Below, in pieces: positions 11,166 to 24,526 of a DNA stretch of 64,000 nt. Within the stretch, counting starts at the first letter, position 1, and each line of letters starts with the position of its first letter. Below the pieces are notes generated by a model. That model ran no database searches, was not told the origin of the DNA, and saw only the letters and a list, made by a program, of their open reading frames with translations. Origin of the DNA: Anoplopoma fimbria. Its lineage: Eukaryota; Chordata; Actinopteri; Perciformes; Anoplopomatidae. Position numbers and translations under genes: made by a program. The DNA lies in contig NC_072464.1 of NCBI RefSeq assembly GCF_027596085.1, forward strand, positions 19,095,124 to 19,159,123. Reading direction: 5' to 3'.

Positions 11166-13371
11166 CATCTCCTGTCGTTTTAGCATGGCTTGCCTACTGT
11201 AACAAGAGATTAAAAAGGGGGTTGTTGACCTAAAAACAGCAGCAGGTCTCCAAAGAAATGAGGCTGTTGGATGTTGGTGTTCTGCAAAAAGAACCTTCTA
11301 TCACCTCATTTACTATTTTACTTCTATAATTTATACATATTTAATTTGATATGGATTTATTTTAAATGTAATAGTTTAGAATGTATTTACATTTATTTCG
11401 AAATGCTATTAATAATGAATGCGAATGCAAAGGGATTTAGTCAGACCAACAGCCCCGCTCCCGCTTCCGCTAGGTGCCAAATATTGCGCAAGCACACCGC
11501 TCTTAATGTAAATGTGTTGCAAATGTGATGTCTGGAAAAAAGCTAAAAGTAATAACAGATAAAATAAATATTTCTGAGTGACAAATGCCATCACTTTATC
11601 AGATAAATTCAGCCATAAAAGGAATGAATTTCTTGTCTGAAAGGCTTATAATGACATGAAATGGAGAAAAGCAAGCACCTTTGCTTTTGTGATGTATGGC
11701 AGAGTTTTTGCTCGATAAATGACGAATATGGTTATTTATTATAATCACTTTCTTTCCATTGACCAATAATTCAGCATAAAAATAGAAGAAAAGAGAAAAA
11801 AAACCCAGAAAAAAAGACGATTTACTGTAAATACCACATTTTTCTGCTCTAGATTTCTAACCATGCTAAGCTGGCGAGCTGCCCTGAGGCCCCAGATCCC
11901 CACGGTCCCCAAAAAGCTCCATGTTTACGATGTGTCAAATGGTTTGTTGTAGTTTGATGAACTGCTAATTATTTTGGGACCAAGCACCTCTAAGGCACAA
12001 TATTAACTGAAATGAAAAGCGCAATGTATAGCCTGCTGTGTGAACTGTACCGCGCGTCAGCAGGGGCCCACAGGGCGCCTTAGGTCGTGGATTTGATGAC
12101 CAGAGTGGGCTTTGCTGACATTTAAGACATTTTTCTTTGCTTGTGAGTTCACTTAATAGAATTTAAAGCTGAGAAGTAATATTTGAATGTAAGCAAGCCA
12201 ATGGAAATGTGACTCTCACTGCTTTTCTGTAGTCTTGTTATGTACGAATGTAAGACACGGTAGAGTCTATCGTGTCTTTCTGTCGAGGCGTAGTTCGTTA
12301 AGTTGCTTGTGCAGTGACTCACTGTTTGTGTGTGGATGAAGGATTGAGTGCTTGCCATTAAACCAGTATAGACAAAATCTCACACTCTTGGGACTCATTC
12401 TGAAGCCCAAGGGGAAATAAAAACACCAGTCTTTGTGAGATGTTATGTGCAAAGCTGAGGAAAAGAAAAAGATACAAAATCATTTTACGTGACACTTTGG
12501 CAATGAAATATTCCGGAGTAATCATTAAAAAAAAACACATTCACATGCATTGTGCCAGAGTTTATAGGCCCCCAAACGCTGATTGATAGTGCTCAAGGAA
12601 GATAAACACTGTGCAGAAGAGAAATTAAAACAATGTAAACACAATGTTGAAAATCTCCCCTTCTCTCTCTCTCTAATACATGTGGCCTGGGTGTCAGCCA
12701 AGTCACTGTACTGTTACAATGGAGTCATACAATGAATCCCATCAGGGTGGAGGAGGGAGGGAGGAAGAGGGAGAGACAATTTAACAGTATAAACAGCCAC
12801 AGCGTCAGTGTTTTGTGTAACAGACATGGTTGAAAGGCCATTGAAATCTTTATTTTGGGACACAATAGAAAAAAAGTGTGTTTTTATGGACCCAGGCTAA
12901 ATTTAAGTTGGGATAAATGCTTCATCTTAAGAAAGCAAACAGCCAGGTTAGTAAGTTTCTTGCATATATCGGCTGGCATCAGGTGCCATTTAAGACTCAA
13001 AATCAAACATTGTATGTTTTTCTCACACACATTAACGAGTACGCCATATCTCGCCGCACTTATCAAGGACAAACAGTATATTTGAAGTCTGGTATATAGC
13101 AGTGTTTTAACTATATAGCAGGTGTGTCAGGATAACTTTACTGCAAGACTTACTACACTCGCTCAGTGCATTTTAAAAGGTTATAAGGGACACAGAATAT
13201 CTTGCTCCATCTTGCCCTCTGCCTGATGGGAGTTTTTGAAAAAAAGCATTGACAAGCACCTGACCCTGAAAGAGTGATTTAATGGAGCAGCACCCTGTAA
13301 CGCTTTGAGTCATACCTTTTCCTCAGGCTGTTTGTGGTTTACTCTGAGCTTGTGTGCGCGTATATATGTGT

Positions 13372-13436
13372 GTCTGTGTGTGTCTGTGTGTGTCTGTGTG
13401 TGTCTGTGTGTGTCTGTGTGTCTGTGTGTGTGAGTG
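13372..13436. repeat. imperfect (TG)n/(TCTGTGTG) microsatellite
   Basis: A GT-rich run with regular TCTG interruptions, roughly an 8-10 bp higher-order unit. A separate GA run follows at 13554-13588. Confidence 0.9.
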
Positions 13437-13554
13437 TGTTGTCTCAATATGTTGTTCAACAACCGGCTCTATGTAGTCAGCTGTCCGGCGCAGTGTCGAT
13501 GTCATTAATCACAGACCCAACACAGCGGAGAAAGGGAGTGAGGAGGGAGGGAGG

Positions 13555-13588
<34 letters not shown>

Positions 13589-14398
13589 GGGGCCAGGCTG
13601 TAATCTGAACAAGGCACCTAGGGAAAGATGTGGAGGATGTAAGGAGGGAAAGAAACAAAGACAGGAGCAGAGCTGGGAGGTGGAGCTGAACATGGAGAGG
13701 TAGGCCTGTATAAATGAGGAGCAGGAGGAAGGAGCTGGTGATCAGTGCAGCAGAGGAACCCTTTCTTGCTGTGACAACACATTTGGTTCCATTTTAAGTC
13801 AACATGAAATATAAATTGACTCATATTGTGGTTTAGAATTTAAAAAACTAACGTAATAAAAATGTAAAACAATAGAACTACTCTTGCCACTTTCCATTTT
13901 GTGTTTTTGGTAATCACTCCCTGTGTTATAACCTCGTTCAGTGTGTTCTTTTGCATAGGAAATACATCACATTGACATTAGGTACGATGCCCTACTGTTA
14001 AATGTAGATTTAAATGTACAAGATAGAATATTAAATGTGAATAGACTGTAGAAGTGAAGTGTCTAAGGGGAATTTCGGGTCTTGCACTAGTCTGTAATGT
14101 GCTTATTGCTTAATGTTACGCACTTTATTATTTTTATTAATTCACAATGACTGTTTGGTTACGCCATCAACCATTAATGTTCAATTCATTTTTAAAAAAA
14201 TTATTTTTACTTTTAAAACCTCTGTTCTTATGGCTTGATTTATTTCCACGATGATGGACGTGGGACCGACAACATTTAAAGAAGTAGTCAAAAACTCTAT
14301 AAGTACACTATAAGTATTCTAGAGGGAGCAGTCAGCAGGTATCATGTTTATTCACACCCTGAGTTGTTGATTAACCTTTGTGTTGTCCTGTTTTAAAG

Positions 14399-14500
14399 GA
14401 AGGAGACTTCCTGGTTCGGACTCACCATGTTGAATACTGTGACGGGGGGATTCTGGACCCCGATGACGTACTCAGTGATCTGGTGGAAGACAAGGACAAG
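14399..14500 (+). CDS. pard3b: pard3b coding exon 2 (CR1 C-terminal half)
   Basis: Encodes residues 40-73, EGDFLVRTHHVEYCDGGILD then PDDVLSDLVEDKDK. The acceptor is tgttttaaag ending at 14398 and the donor is gtaaga at 14501; both ends are phase 0 and the exon is 34 codons. The HHVEY, DGGILDPDD and VEDKDK blocks are hallmarks of the second half of the par-3 oligomerisation domain. The acidic loop around DGGILDPDD is on the charged interface used for front-to-back self-assembly in the family. The alternative AG at 14401-14402 would break the frame. The exon is too short and has too few ATGs to show as a long open frame, so it is easily missed. Confidence 0.9.
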
Positions 14501-14825
14501 GTAAGAACCTCTCAATAGAATGCCACGTTTAGGGTTTGCTCCGGGTTCTAATTTGATGAAGTATTTTAAGAGACTGGTGTGATAGTTTTACTTCATCAAA
14601 TGTCTCTTCCTTTACTATTAAAACAGACATTTTGAACAAGGCATTCAGTGGTCTTATGTAACTTTAAGCAGACTAACCAAATGTTCAGCCAGCCAGTCCA
14701 CAAAGAAGTTCTGGACATCTCTTGTTATCAACAAGATCTACGAAATCCCTGTTTTTAAGTCTGCCATCTTTATCCCTCAGTCCTTTTGATAGCTCTCATA
14801 TAATGCATATAATCCTTTTGATTTA

Positions 14826-14866
14826 TACTTATTAATGAGTCACATACAGTGACTCATTAATAAGTA
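14826..14866. promoter_or_regulatory. perfect 18-bp-arm palindrome containing two AP-1 sites
   Basis: Arms 14826-14843 (tacttattaatgagtcac) and 14849-14866 are exact reverse complements with a 5-nt spacer (ataca). Each arm holds TGAGTCA/TGACTCA, the consensus AP-1 (TRE) site, next to an ATTAAT homeodomain-like core. The palindrome is seen directly; regulatory function is inferred. Confidence 0.55.
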
Positions 14867-15551
14867 ATAAGCTTGCACAAAAGTGTATGTGCTTGTTTGA
14901 GTGTTTGAGCAGGTATCTGTGGCTGAGGTGTGTGTTCACACTGTAGAGGATTAAGCTGCAGTGGCCTATAAGCCACTCCTTTGGATAGAATATTGCCTCA
15001 CAAGCAAAATTCAAAGGGAAAAGGTTTTAACTTGCCTTCAGCGTTAGGCAGCGTTATTAGCAATTCACTTTTGGAAACTTTGCAAACTCAATCCAAACAT
15101 CCCGTTTTTCTTATTTTTCCCCTGAGCAATGTGTCATTTTTCATTATCCCCTTTGGAAAAGTCTATTTTTTTTCATACTGTCACATAGACTCTGGCATTA
15201 TCAGAATGTGATAAATGCCTTAGATTAAGGGCTTTTTCAGCCATGATTTAAGACCTTAAATTAATCTGGAATGTTATCTTGGTGGCTCTGCACATTAAAA
15301 CAGTATCAACATTATTTAATGAGCCCGTGTCCTATGGTGGACAGAATTTTTACATTTAGGTCACAGCTTAAAAAAAACTTGAAATCGTAATGCACAGTGT
15401 ATTTCCCTCTCCTCAGCTCATACTGTATGCCTTAAAGCACCTATAAATACTGCAGGATTTGTTGGAGATTCTGTGAACTAATTAAGAACAAAGTTGCATT
15501 GGTTGGCAATTTCTCTCGGGGCTGTAAGAACCTTTGTGAAGAACTGAAGTG

Positions 15552-15574
15552 ATCTCTCTCTCTCTCTCTCTCTC
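15552..15574. repeat. (TC)n microsatellite
   Basis: A short CT run of about 11 units in intron 2. Confidence 0.95.
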
Positions 15575-16349
15575 AAACTATTCATTCTTATGGTTCAAAT
15601 CTTGTTCTTTAGATCTTGTGACCAAGACAATTTTGTTCATGTGAATATAAGGCTAAATGAAAAATATATAATCTAGTGTTATAAACAGTGTTCTTTTAGG
15701 TAAACGCAGACTTGCTGTAGAAATGTTGAACTATGTGATCTGTTCTACAGTGTAGAAATAGAAATAGCTCTAATGTCATACTAAGCCAGAGCCCAGGGGC
15801 CATGTAACTCTGTGACAGGAGAAATAACACAGTCAGGAGACCAGCAACTGACCTAAGGGACTACTATTATGAGAGCCTGTTGCCATGGTTTTGTAGAGAG
15901 CCGCATACACTGGTCCTGCTGTTGGCTGGTTGTCACTTGCCCTGTGCCACTTGAAGCTTCCTCATTGGAGCTGAAAACATATTGTCAGTGTCACGTACAC
16001 TACTTTCTGCTAACAATCCCAAAAATGCAATCCTCCCATATTTTATAAATATGAAACAAAACCAGATGCCCCTGCTTCCGGGAGCTGCTTCATTTGTGCT
16101 GTTACTATGGAGATGTGTTTCAAACATGTCAAGTGAGTTAGCTCAGCTGGTGCCAGCCAAAGCTGCTTATAGACCTTTTCAGACATTTTAGCTTCACGTG
16201 ATGGCAATTTCACATGTCGGTCTAATGTCTGAATGAGAACCACGGTCATTTTTACACAAAAGTCTCAACTACACTCTTACTAGGTGGGACTGAGTAACAT
16301 TTGTGTATCTCTTTTAATATGTCAAGTCTGACATTGAGTGACGTAAGAT

Positions 16350-16499
16350 TCATTTGATGGCCGATACCGAGATCTGATTCGATACCCGTGTTTAATCAAT
16401 AAGCTGTATGCCTCACTGTGTGGAACAGGCTTGACCTAAACATTGCTTTGCTTTCCTAACTTTGTAAAACCAAATGCAACAAATTAATCCATACATATA
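16350..16499. mobile_element. hAT-like fragment, left part
   Basis: The stretch ggccgataccgagatctgat then tcgatacccg resembles the gata(c/t)cg-rich non-autonomous hAT elements common in fish. The right part appears to resume at about 16741, after the Tc1-like insertion. Family assignment is by resemblance only. Confidence 0.45.
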
Positions 16500-16713
16500 C
16501 AGTACCAGACAAAAGTTTGGACACACCTTCTCATTCAACTACTTTGAAGAATGTAAAATATAAAACATATTCTGGTTTTGTTGAGCATTTGTTTGTTTAC
16601 CACATAATTCCATATGTGTACCTTCATAGTTTGGATGTCTTCAATATTAATCTACAATGTAGAAACAAATACAAATAAAAAATAAAGAAAAACCATTGAA
16701 TGAGAAGGTGTGT
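16500..16713. mobile_element. Tc1/mariner-like miniature element, copy 2 (3' truncated)
   Basis: Starts after TA (16498-16499) with cagtaccagacaaaagtttg and has the shared interior in the same orientation as copy 1. It stops after gaatgagaaggtgtgtc without the last terminal bases. It is non-coding and sits between hAT-like fragments. Confidence 0.85.
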
Positions 16714-16740
16714 CTTTATTAAAATGAAGTTGTTATTTAT

Positions 16741-16850
16741 TAAAATAATGGTATCGAATACCAGATTGGCTTATTGTCACCCCAAAGCCAGATCCAGATA
16801 TTTGTGTCAGTATTGGGACCAACATCTGATATCAGTATTGCATCCCTTCT
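16741..16850. mobile_element. hAT-like fragment, right part
   Basis: The stretches ggtatcgaataccagattgg and catctgatatcagtattgca resemble the other half of the hAT-like element split at 16500. Another small piece of similar type lies at about 19765-19825 (cccgattctgataccctgag, ggaatcggtatt). Confidence 0.45.
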
Positions 16851-18763
16851 ATTTATATCAGCTCAGTCTCTAAGAAGTATCTTCCCCCTCCAAACACAAT
16901 CCAATGCAAATCACAATTGGATGCAAATGTAAGTGAACGCATTACCGTTCAAATGCACCTCAGTACTTATGTCATTAAATGAAGTATCCCTGTTCCCTCG
17001 GGCCTGACTTTTTTTCAGTTGAGTACTATTTCAGCCTGTTGCTAGCTGGTTGCTAGTTATCAGATATGATCCTCTCTGCTACCTTTTTAATTGGCTTTTA
17101 ATGAGGAAACTGCCAGTCTCTGCTCTCGGGCAGCAGTGAGGGGAGCTCCACTGCTAATGGCGCTGTTCACTTTGAACATTTGATGAGGAAGCTTTGAGTT
17201 GAAAGGGAGAAGTATATCCTGGATAAGCACCGGATCATTTGAATAGTAGGTCTAGAGTTAAAGCTGGTTTAGCAGGTTTCTGTATCGAGGATGGAGTTAT
17301 AATTACTGTAAATATGTGTTTGTGTGTGGTCATCTAAGATGCATACTGTTTATTTTGACAACCTTTTTGCGTTTTAGTCTCAACTATTTCCTGACCTCTC
17401 CCTCCTCATATTCACTCACACATAATCATATTGCTTTTTGTTTATGTCTTTTTGAATGCAGTGCAGTTGCACAAAAAATACCTTTGCAGCACAGAAACCA
17501 AATATAAAAGGACATAGTACAAAATACACATTTCAATACTGGGATCAAATAGAGTGTCTCACACTAATACACCAAAACACACATTTGGTGAGACACACCA
17601 AGACGCACACCAGAGTAAAACGTATAGTACGATTCCCAGCAATAGACACTTCTGAGCAGCAGAGATTGCATATGAAATGAAAGTGTGAAATATTCATTGG
17701 ATTCTGAAGCGAGGCTCTCATAGTATTACTGAGCTGAGATGAATAAATGGCTCCTAATCCCAGATGAGTGTTTTACTGTAGCCAGACTCAGACTGCCGGC
17801 TATAACCACAAAGAAAACAGAGAAGATGTTTGAGGTCTGCTGAAGACAGAGGTCAGAAATACAGTTTATAAAAAATAATCCATGGCTGAAATATACCCAA
17901 GTGATGCATTTGAGAGAGAGGGAGGGCTAAAATGTTTGAATGTTTGAGGTGATATTTATGTACCAACGCTGAGGAAGTGAAATCAGTCAATATACTTGGC
18001 ATCTCTTTATGTGTATATATCTATAGGTAGAACAATGCTGTCATGTTTATGAGTAATATAACAGTATAATGCAAACAAACCAAACAGCTTGAAGTGAAAT
18101 GATAGTAAACAAAATGCATGGCATGGTCAAAGGCGCTTATTAACTCTCACAATGTGTTAGAGGTTTGATATCTGCCACACCATAAGTAGTTTATCGCTGA
18201 CATGTATCATCTAATTACAGACAGAGCTACATAAAAAGGCCAATAAAGTAATTTATTAAAATAAAAAAAACATACACCTTTTAAAGAAACATTGCTCAGT
18301 AGCTGGACCCTCAACATAACCCCACTCCCTAAACTAAAGCAGGTGAAAAACAATGTTGAGACGTTATTTTTGTGGGCGTTAAGACACAAATTTGTATCAC
18401 GTTATTTTTTTAGGATATTAACAGGTTTCCTGAAGACCACTTTGCTCCAGTACCTTAATATCTCCCTTGCATGTCGTTTTTTCCGAAGCCCACTCCCAGC
18501 TTGGTGCCAAAGAAAATGAAAAGAAAGCAGGATGTATGGATTGCCATCAGCAGTTTCTATGTATCTGGAAGTGTAATTCCTAATGTGTTTTTCCCATCTT
18601 GGAGGTATTGCAGAAACAGCCTCTCAGAGACTCGGGGTTGATTGAAAGGTTAGCTGGTAATGGAGAGAGAGGAGGGCAGCAGTGTTGCCTTGTATGATGG
18701 TAATGTTTGTTCTGGGACATAAATAACACAAACTCTTTATAAAACACATGCATACTCACACAT

Positions 18764-18764
<1 letters not shown>

Positions 18765-18803
<39 letters not shown>
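18765..18803. repeat. (CA)n microsatellite
   Basis: A CA run of about 19 units in intron 2. Confidence 0.97.
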
Positions 18804-18806
<3 letters not shown>

Positions 18807-19448
18807 GCGTGCACGTAAAGAGTTTATACATATTATTTGTCTGAGAAACTAGACGCTCAAAATGTTTTTAGTGGTATTTAAATATATGTTCATGGGAGAA
18901 ATATCTTGTGTGCGGACTCTATTATTTGTCTTTTATGTAATCTTTTGTACAGCTTCTAATATTTATTGTCTGTATGTGCCTGCTTATGTAAAACACACAT
19001 GATCACAGCAGGCATCCATTACAGTTCCTTTTTCTATTATTGTTTGCTGATACACACAACGCATTCTATGAGTTTATTAGTATGCAGAATGTGTATTTGT
19101 GTGTTCATACCTAGTATAAGTCCTCTGCACACACAGCTGAACTGTGTCTTTTTAACAGTTAAACACATACAGACCTACAGACAGACACACACCTTCAAAA
19201 GACATTTATTTGGACAAGACATTTGTAAAACCTAAACACAATATGATCACATTATTAAGATTCAATGCCAATGAAAGAAACCTTTAAACCTGGATACCCA
19301 TAATACATTTCCATGTTTGACCTATTTAGAAACACTCTCTGGAAAGACAATTTGAACAAGAGCTAGCCTGGAAATAGGGCGGCTCACCATGAGCAGAGCT
19401 TTAATCAGGGATAATTGTGCCAATCATTATTTATCCTATTGATAGCTA

Positions 19449-19554
<106 letters not shown>

Positions 19555-19759
19555 TTGGCAAATGGTTTGATTATATTGCATCCTCATTCAGATGTAGATA
19601 CTATTAGCCACTATTTGTTCTGCTTCTAGTAAAATGATTATATTCATGAGTGAATGTCCTTCACTTTACTCATAGGCATTTTTCTGTTGCCCCAGTATTA
19701 CAATATAAGTGTTTATGAAGGAGGATCTAACTTTTATTCTATAGTTTAAGATGGATCTC

Positions 19760-19830
19760 TATAGTAAATACCCGATTCTGATACCCTGAGTTGAGGTATT
19801 GGAATCGGTATTAAGAGAGGAAATCAATGC
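19760..19830. mobile_element. small hAT-like fragment
   Basis: The stretch ccgattctgataccctgagt and ggaatcggtattaagagagg has the paired cgat/tatcgg composition of fish hAT-derived miniature elements, like the pieces near 16.4 and 16.8 kb. It is weak because it is short and diverged. Confidence 0.35.
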
Positions 19831-20258
19831 AGGGTTATTATTAATAACTGACACTGAACTGCATTGGCCACCTTCTTGTTTCCTTAATCTGTTTCCTTGT
19901 CTCAGATTAGTTTATTAGCACAGAAAACCTGGCCTGATCAGAAGGTAGAAGCGATTATGAGATCTCTGGTGTTCTTGGGGTTTCTCAGTGGGCACCTCCT
20001 CAGATACATTTTCTTCAAAAAGGTCTACAATGGCACAATAGTGCACTTTTCTGGAAACCCGTTGGTAAAATTGCCTTGTTAATCCTGTTAAAATGCACTT
20101 TGAATTGATCGAACTTGAAGGATGTCTGGCGATTATACTGTCTGGCTTGCTGATGAGATGAAACAACCTTAAACAGTTAGACTTGGATACGTTTGGATGG
20201 ACAGTTGGTGGACTCAAGCCAACTCAGTGGGGAGTGAGTGTTTCTGTGTGTTTCTATG

Positions 20259-20263
<5 letters not shown>

Positions 20264-20294
<31 letters not shown>
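20264..20294. repeat. (GT)n microsatellite
   Basis: A GT run of about 15 units preceded by imperfect TCTGTGTG copies. Confidence 0.95.
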
Positions 20295-20297
<3 letters not shown>

Positions 20298-22469
20298 TTG
20301 CACCCGTGGGTGTATGTGTTGGTTTTCCAGTCAGCCAAAACTATTTGCCGGAGAAGACAATCAGGCCAACAGTTCATCTCTCAGCTTCATTAATATTTAA
20401 ATAATGCTCTCATTTTTTCTTTTTCTTGAACTTCCTTTCCGTCTGATTTCCTGTCTGTTTTCCTGGCACATTTTGCCATCACACCGGGGGGTGGCAGGGT
20501 GGTAGCAGGAGGAGGAGCATGTTAGAGACAGACAAACAGACAGACTGGCATTCGTTCAGACATGCGTCTGCTCTGTTGGCATAGTGACAACACATTTAAA
20601 ATGTGCAAGGGAGATAAACTTTATACTTTGTCAAGGAGGAAAAGATACTTTTTAGATTCTCAAAAAGATGAGGTCAAGAAAAACTATCATCTTAATTGTC
20701 TTTTTCTCTTCTGCTTGTGTTTCACCATTTGCATGTCTTACTCTAGACCACAGGCAAATCTAAGGTCATGAGATGGGTCTCTTTTATTTGATTAAAAAAA
20801 CTATAAAAAAAACTCCTTAGCTGCTCTAACAACGCTAATCCTACTTTGAAATGATTTCCCCGCCATTTAAACCCAAATAATTAAGAAACTTAAAGGTCAC
20901 TACAATACCAGAATCATTAGCAAAGTAGCAAAATCTCTGATAATGAGGAAATTATTCAGAGCAGGTTTCCGGTTATCAGCAGGCCGTTCCCTCCCTTCTG
21001 TGCTCTCTAATTCTGCAGTTTTCCATTACCATGATCATGCAAACTCTGCTGATCGCTGGCAAATCACACAAGCTGCTGCTGCTAACAGATGCAGCTCTGT
21101 AAAAAACTTTCTAATTTATTTCTGTCTTTGGGTCTAAGCGCTGCCTTTGTAACTTATAGCATGCACGCGCATTAATGCTATATTTGCCAGACATGATAGT
21201 TCTGGATATAAATGGATCAATTAAGGGGCTTACAGAAAATGTTCATTTAGCAAGTGTGAGTGAGAAATGGTAATGTAGGGCTGCTGCATAATCAATTTTG
21301 ACGTGCACCTACACAGACATAAACACACATGCAAAAGTAATTTGGCCGAGCTAATGTATGTGTTGCTTCATTTACAGATTGATTGCTGTCATCAGTGATT
21401 GTGTGAACTCGTAATAGCATCTACAGCGGAGCTGGTTTATAATCGTTGACATTCATCATTGCAGATCATTTTAGTTTAACTTTTTATAAGGCAATTAACT
21501 GTGGGGCTATTAGCTCTGTTTAGTCGAAAACACATATTTTAACTCCAAAGACACTTTTTCTTTGTTTGGAAAGTTATATAGCAGACTCATTTAACATTTT
21601 GGGTGCTAGTATTGTGTCATGTCTCTAATATGTATTTATTAGTAGCATGTAGCTATGGTAACAGGAGGAGGGATAAGGAATTTGGAACCCAAGACATACA
21701 GAGATTGTATAATTCATTTATGTTGTTAAAATAGTGACTTGGTCTGTCAGCATGAACTTGGATGTAGCATCTAGAGATGAATGAATGTGTTGAATTAATG
21801 CTGGTGTGCAAGAATGGCTGAGGTTATGGGGATTAAGCAAAAAAGAAACGGGTGGAGATGGCGGTGGTTGGAAGGTTTTTTTGTATGAAATGTACCATAA
21901 AAGCCCTTAATGCAGAGTGAGTGAAAGGTAGAGAGAGCTTGTGTTGTATGAACAGTCGTCACTTATATGTGGCGTTGGTTGAATGTGTAGAGCATGTGAC
22001 GTTAGTCACACATGTCATGGGTTGTGCTTGAATATCTTTTGATCCCTTTCCCCCTCGTTCTTACAGGCTATGTTAGCCTGCTCTCTAGCTTTTCAACCCT
22101 TTCTCTTGCTGTCTCCTCCTTCTCCTCAACTCTTCATCCAGCTCTCCCACTCGTGGACATGTCTTTCCTCTTTTTCTCAATCTCTCCTTCCCGCTCTCTT
22201 TTTTTTCTCCTTTCCCTTTCCATCTTTTTTCTTTTTCCCTTTCCCCTTCTCACCGGCTTAGCTCCGTCATTTGGAGGAGCAAAATACCAGCCAGTCAGAA
22301 TGAGGCAATTATGACCCTGCTGGAAGGGTTATTATGTGTAATGCCCCATAATTCTCTTCTACAGTTTTCATCATAAATGACATGTACATTAAGTCTGTGG
22401 AGTATATGTGTGGAGATAGAAGCCTTCTAATATTGTGTGAAGAACGCCAGCTTCAGCCTTGGTTCCTAA

Positions 22470-22492
22470 ACACAAACACACACAAACACACA

Positions 22493-22554
<62 letters not shown>
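22470..22554. repeat. (CA)n microsatellite with CAAA interruptions at one end
   Basis: Three acaca-aa imperfect copies lead into a pure CA run. A pyrimidine-rich block lies just before, at 22040-22260. A short GT run follows at 22747-22769. Confidence 0.97.
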
Positions 22555-22556
<2 letters not shown>

Positions 22557-23080
22557 GCTGCGTTTAAAGCATTGATTGGTAAAGATGTTGCAGTTTTAAT
22601 GTGATTATTTATAGCTGCTATTCTGGTGTGACAAGATAATGAAGACCATAGACTGCAGACCGTATTTGATTGGATTCTCATGTACATCATGTTAAGTTAT
22701 GTATTTGTGCATTAAGGTATTTCATGATAAGGTTCTTATATCATTTTGTGTGTGTGTGTGTGTGTGTGTTGCTGGTTAACACGGCCACATTAATCGAACC
22801 ACGACCCAGATCAAAACAATGAGACTTGAAAGGGATTAGGAAAAACATGCAGACATATTGAGGAGCAGTAATTTGAGTGTGGGTGGCCCCCGACACAGTC
22901 TGCATTTAATCACGACATTTAAATCCCCGGCAATTTAACAAAGGCCTGACGCTTAAACCAAACAGACAGGCATCCACCAAATCTCATTGTTCCCCTGTCA
23001 ACCAATGTGTTGATCTTAATCATCATATAAACATTCAGTAATATTGATCCCCGCCAGGAGAATCATATGGTTGGTCGGTC

Positions 23081-23123
23081 GAGTGAGTGAGTGAGTGAGT
23101 GAGTGAGTGAGTGAGTGAGGGAG
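23081..23123. repeat. (GAGT)n tetranucleotide microsatellite
   Basis: About ten GAGT units, one of the few non-dinucleotide arrays here. Confidence 0.97.
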
Positions 23124-23380
23124 GGAAGGCAAATCTTGCATTGTGCTGATGCAAACTGTGTCATATTTTTGGCTGGCCGGTTATGGCTGCATGGCTCACA
23201 CTTTCTTAAAAAAACACCTTTAATTGCCTGTTTCATACGGCCATTTACTGCCTTCTGACTCCTCGCTCACCGCCTCGTTTGTGAGTTTTAATAAAGTGTG
23301 TTTAACGGCGCGTATTAGCCCATTTGTAGCGTACATCTCACTGGTTGTTAGTTGGCTCTCTTTTATTGTTTTGTACGGCG

Positions 23381-23422
23381 TGTTTAGCTAACAGTGTTTA
23401 GCTAACAGTGTTTAGCTAACAG
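23381..23422. repeat. three exact copies of a 14-bp unit
   Basis: The unit tgtttagctaacag is repeated three times head to tail without change, followed by a partial ctaac. It is short and probably a young slippage or duplication product. Confidence 0.95.
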
Positions 23423-24485
23423 CTAACGGCACTACCAGTACACACAGCAACGTACCTCTCTGAAACTCAGCCGCTGCTATGCTTGCAGACAGCTTAGTGC
23501 AACTAATATTTATTTTGGCAAGATTGTATACATTCCCGCTTGTTTTTTAGTCTGAATCAAGTTTGTTTTACGATGCCTCACAGCCCATTGGTGTCTAGAC
23601 TGGGTGTTTTCAGTCACACAACTCAGCAGTGGTAGCGGAGACTAATTTAAATCAACGTTAGCGGGTTCCAGCAGTATATATCTACAGTGAGGAGAACCTT
23701 TTGCTTTTTTATGTTTTTAAACCAAATAGTTTGCATTTGGCATTAAGGTTTCACCATCTAACTGCCATCTACCATCTAGTCTGGCCTTTGTTCCCTCCCG
23801 TATGCATGTCTTCATATACCACTAAGAGTTCCTACATCACCTGATTCCTTTTCCTCTTAGTGGCTACTCTGTTATCTCTAGCTCCCGAGGTTGACAGGGA
23901 TTGACCTCGGACTCAGTCCGTCTAAATGAAAAGCTTTACTATTCAAGAAGTCTTTGTTTTTTTCTGTTTCTGTTTTACTTGGCCTGCACCTTTGCTTGGC
24001 TATGGTCATAGATCGTAGGTTAGATTGTGTTAACCAATGAAAAAACATGTCAATCACTCGCAGGTTCCAATCTGTCTGCTAATGCCGCTTATGTTTGTAC
24101 CAGACATCGCATCTGACCACTAGACTGAATCTAAATCAAGGTGTAAAATTCAGCCGGGGTGAGAAAATAGATTTGTCATTTAGGCATCGTACTTTAAAAA
24201 AAAATGCATAAGCCATATTTGTCTCGAAGTGTCTTTGGCCTTACGATAAGTCAAAAAAACTTTTAACATATATGGAGACGCAATAAAGAAACTTTGAAAA
24301 AACATGAGGGAAGAAAACATTTCCCCCCCCTATAGCCTTCCTGCTGTTTTCCCAGCTTGTTCTTATCATATTTATCAATTTCAGGGCAACTGAGTTCAGA
24401 CATATTTTTCTTTTAAAGTGTGATGTCACCTCGCAAAGGTTAAGTGAATGAACAGGAAGGACAAACATACGCACTCATGTGTTTC

Positions 24486-24488
<3 letters not shown>

Positions 24489-24523
<35 letters not shown>
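24489..24523. repeat. (CA)n microsatellite
   Basis: A CA run of about 17 units, 330 bp before a long GT array in the opposite orientation. Confidence 0.97.

Positions 24524-24526
<3 letters not shown>

Noticed and set aside
19897..20217. Overlapping plus (61-codon) and minus (100-codon) frames
   Set aside because: No known similarity, no exon-like splice sites in phase with pard3b.
23884..23910. Short hairpin ccgaggt ... acctcgg
   Set aside because: Seven-base arms with a long loop are expected by chance in 64 kb.
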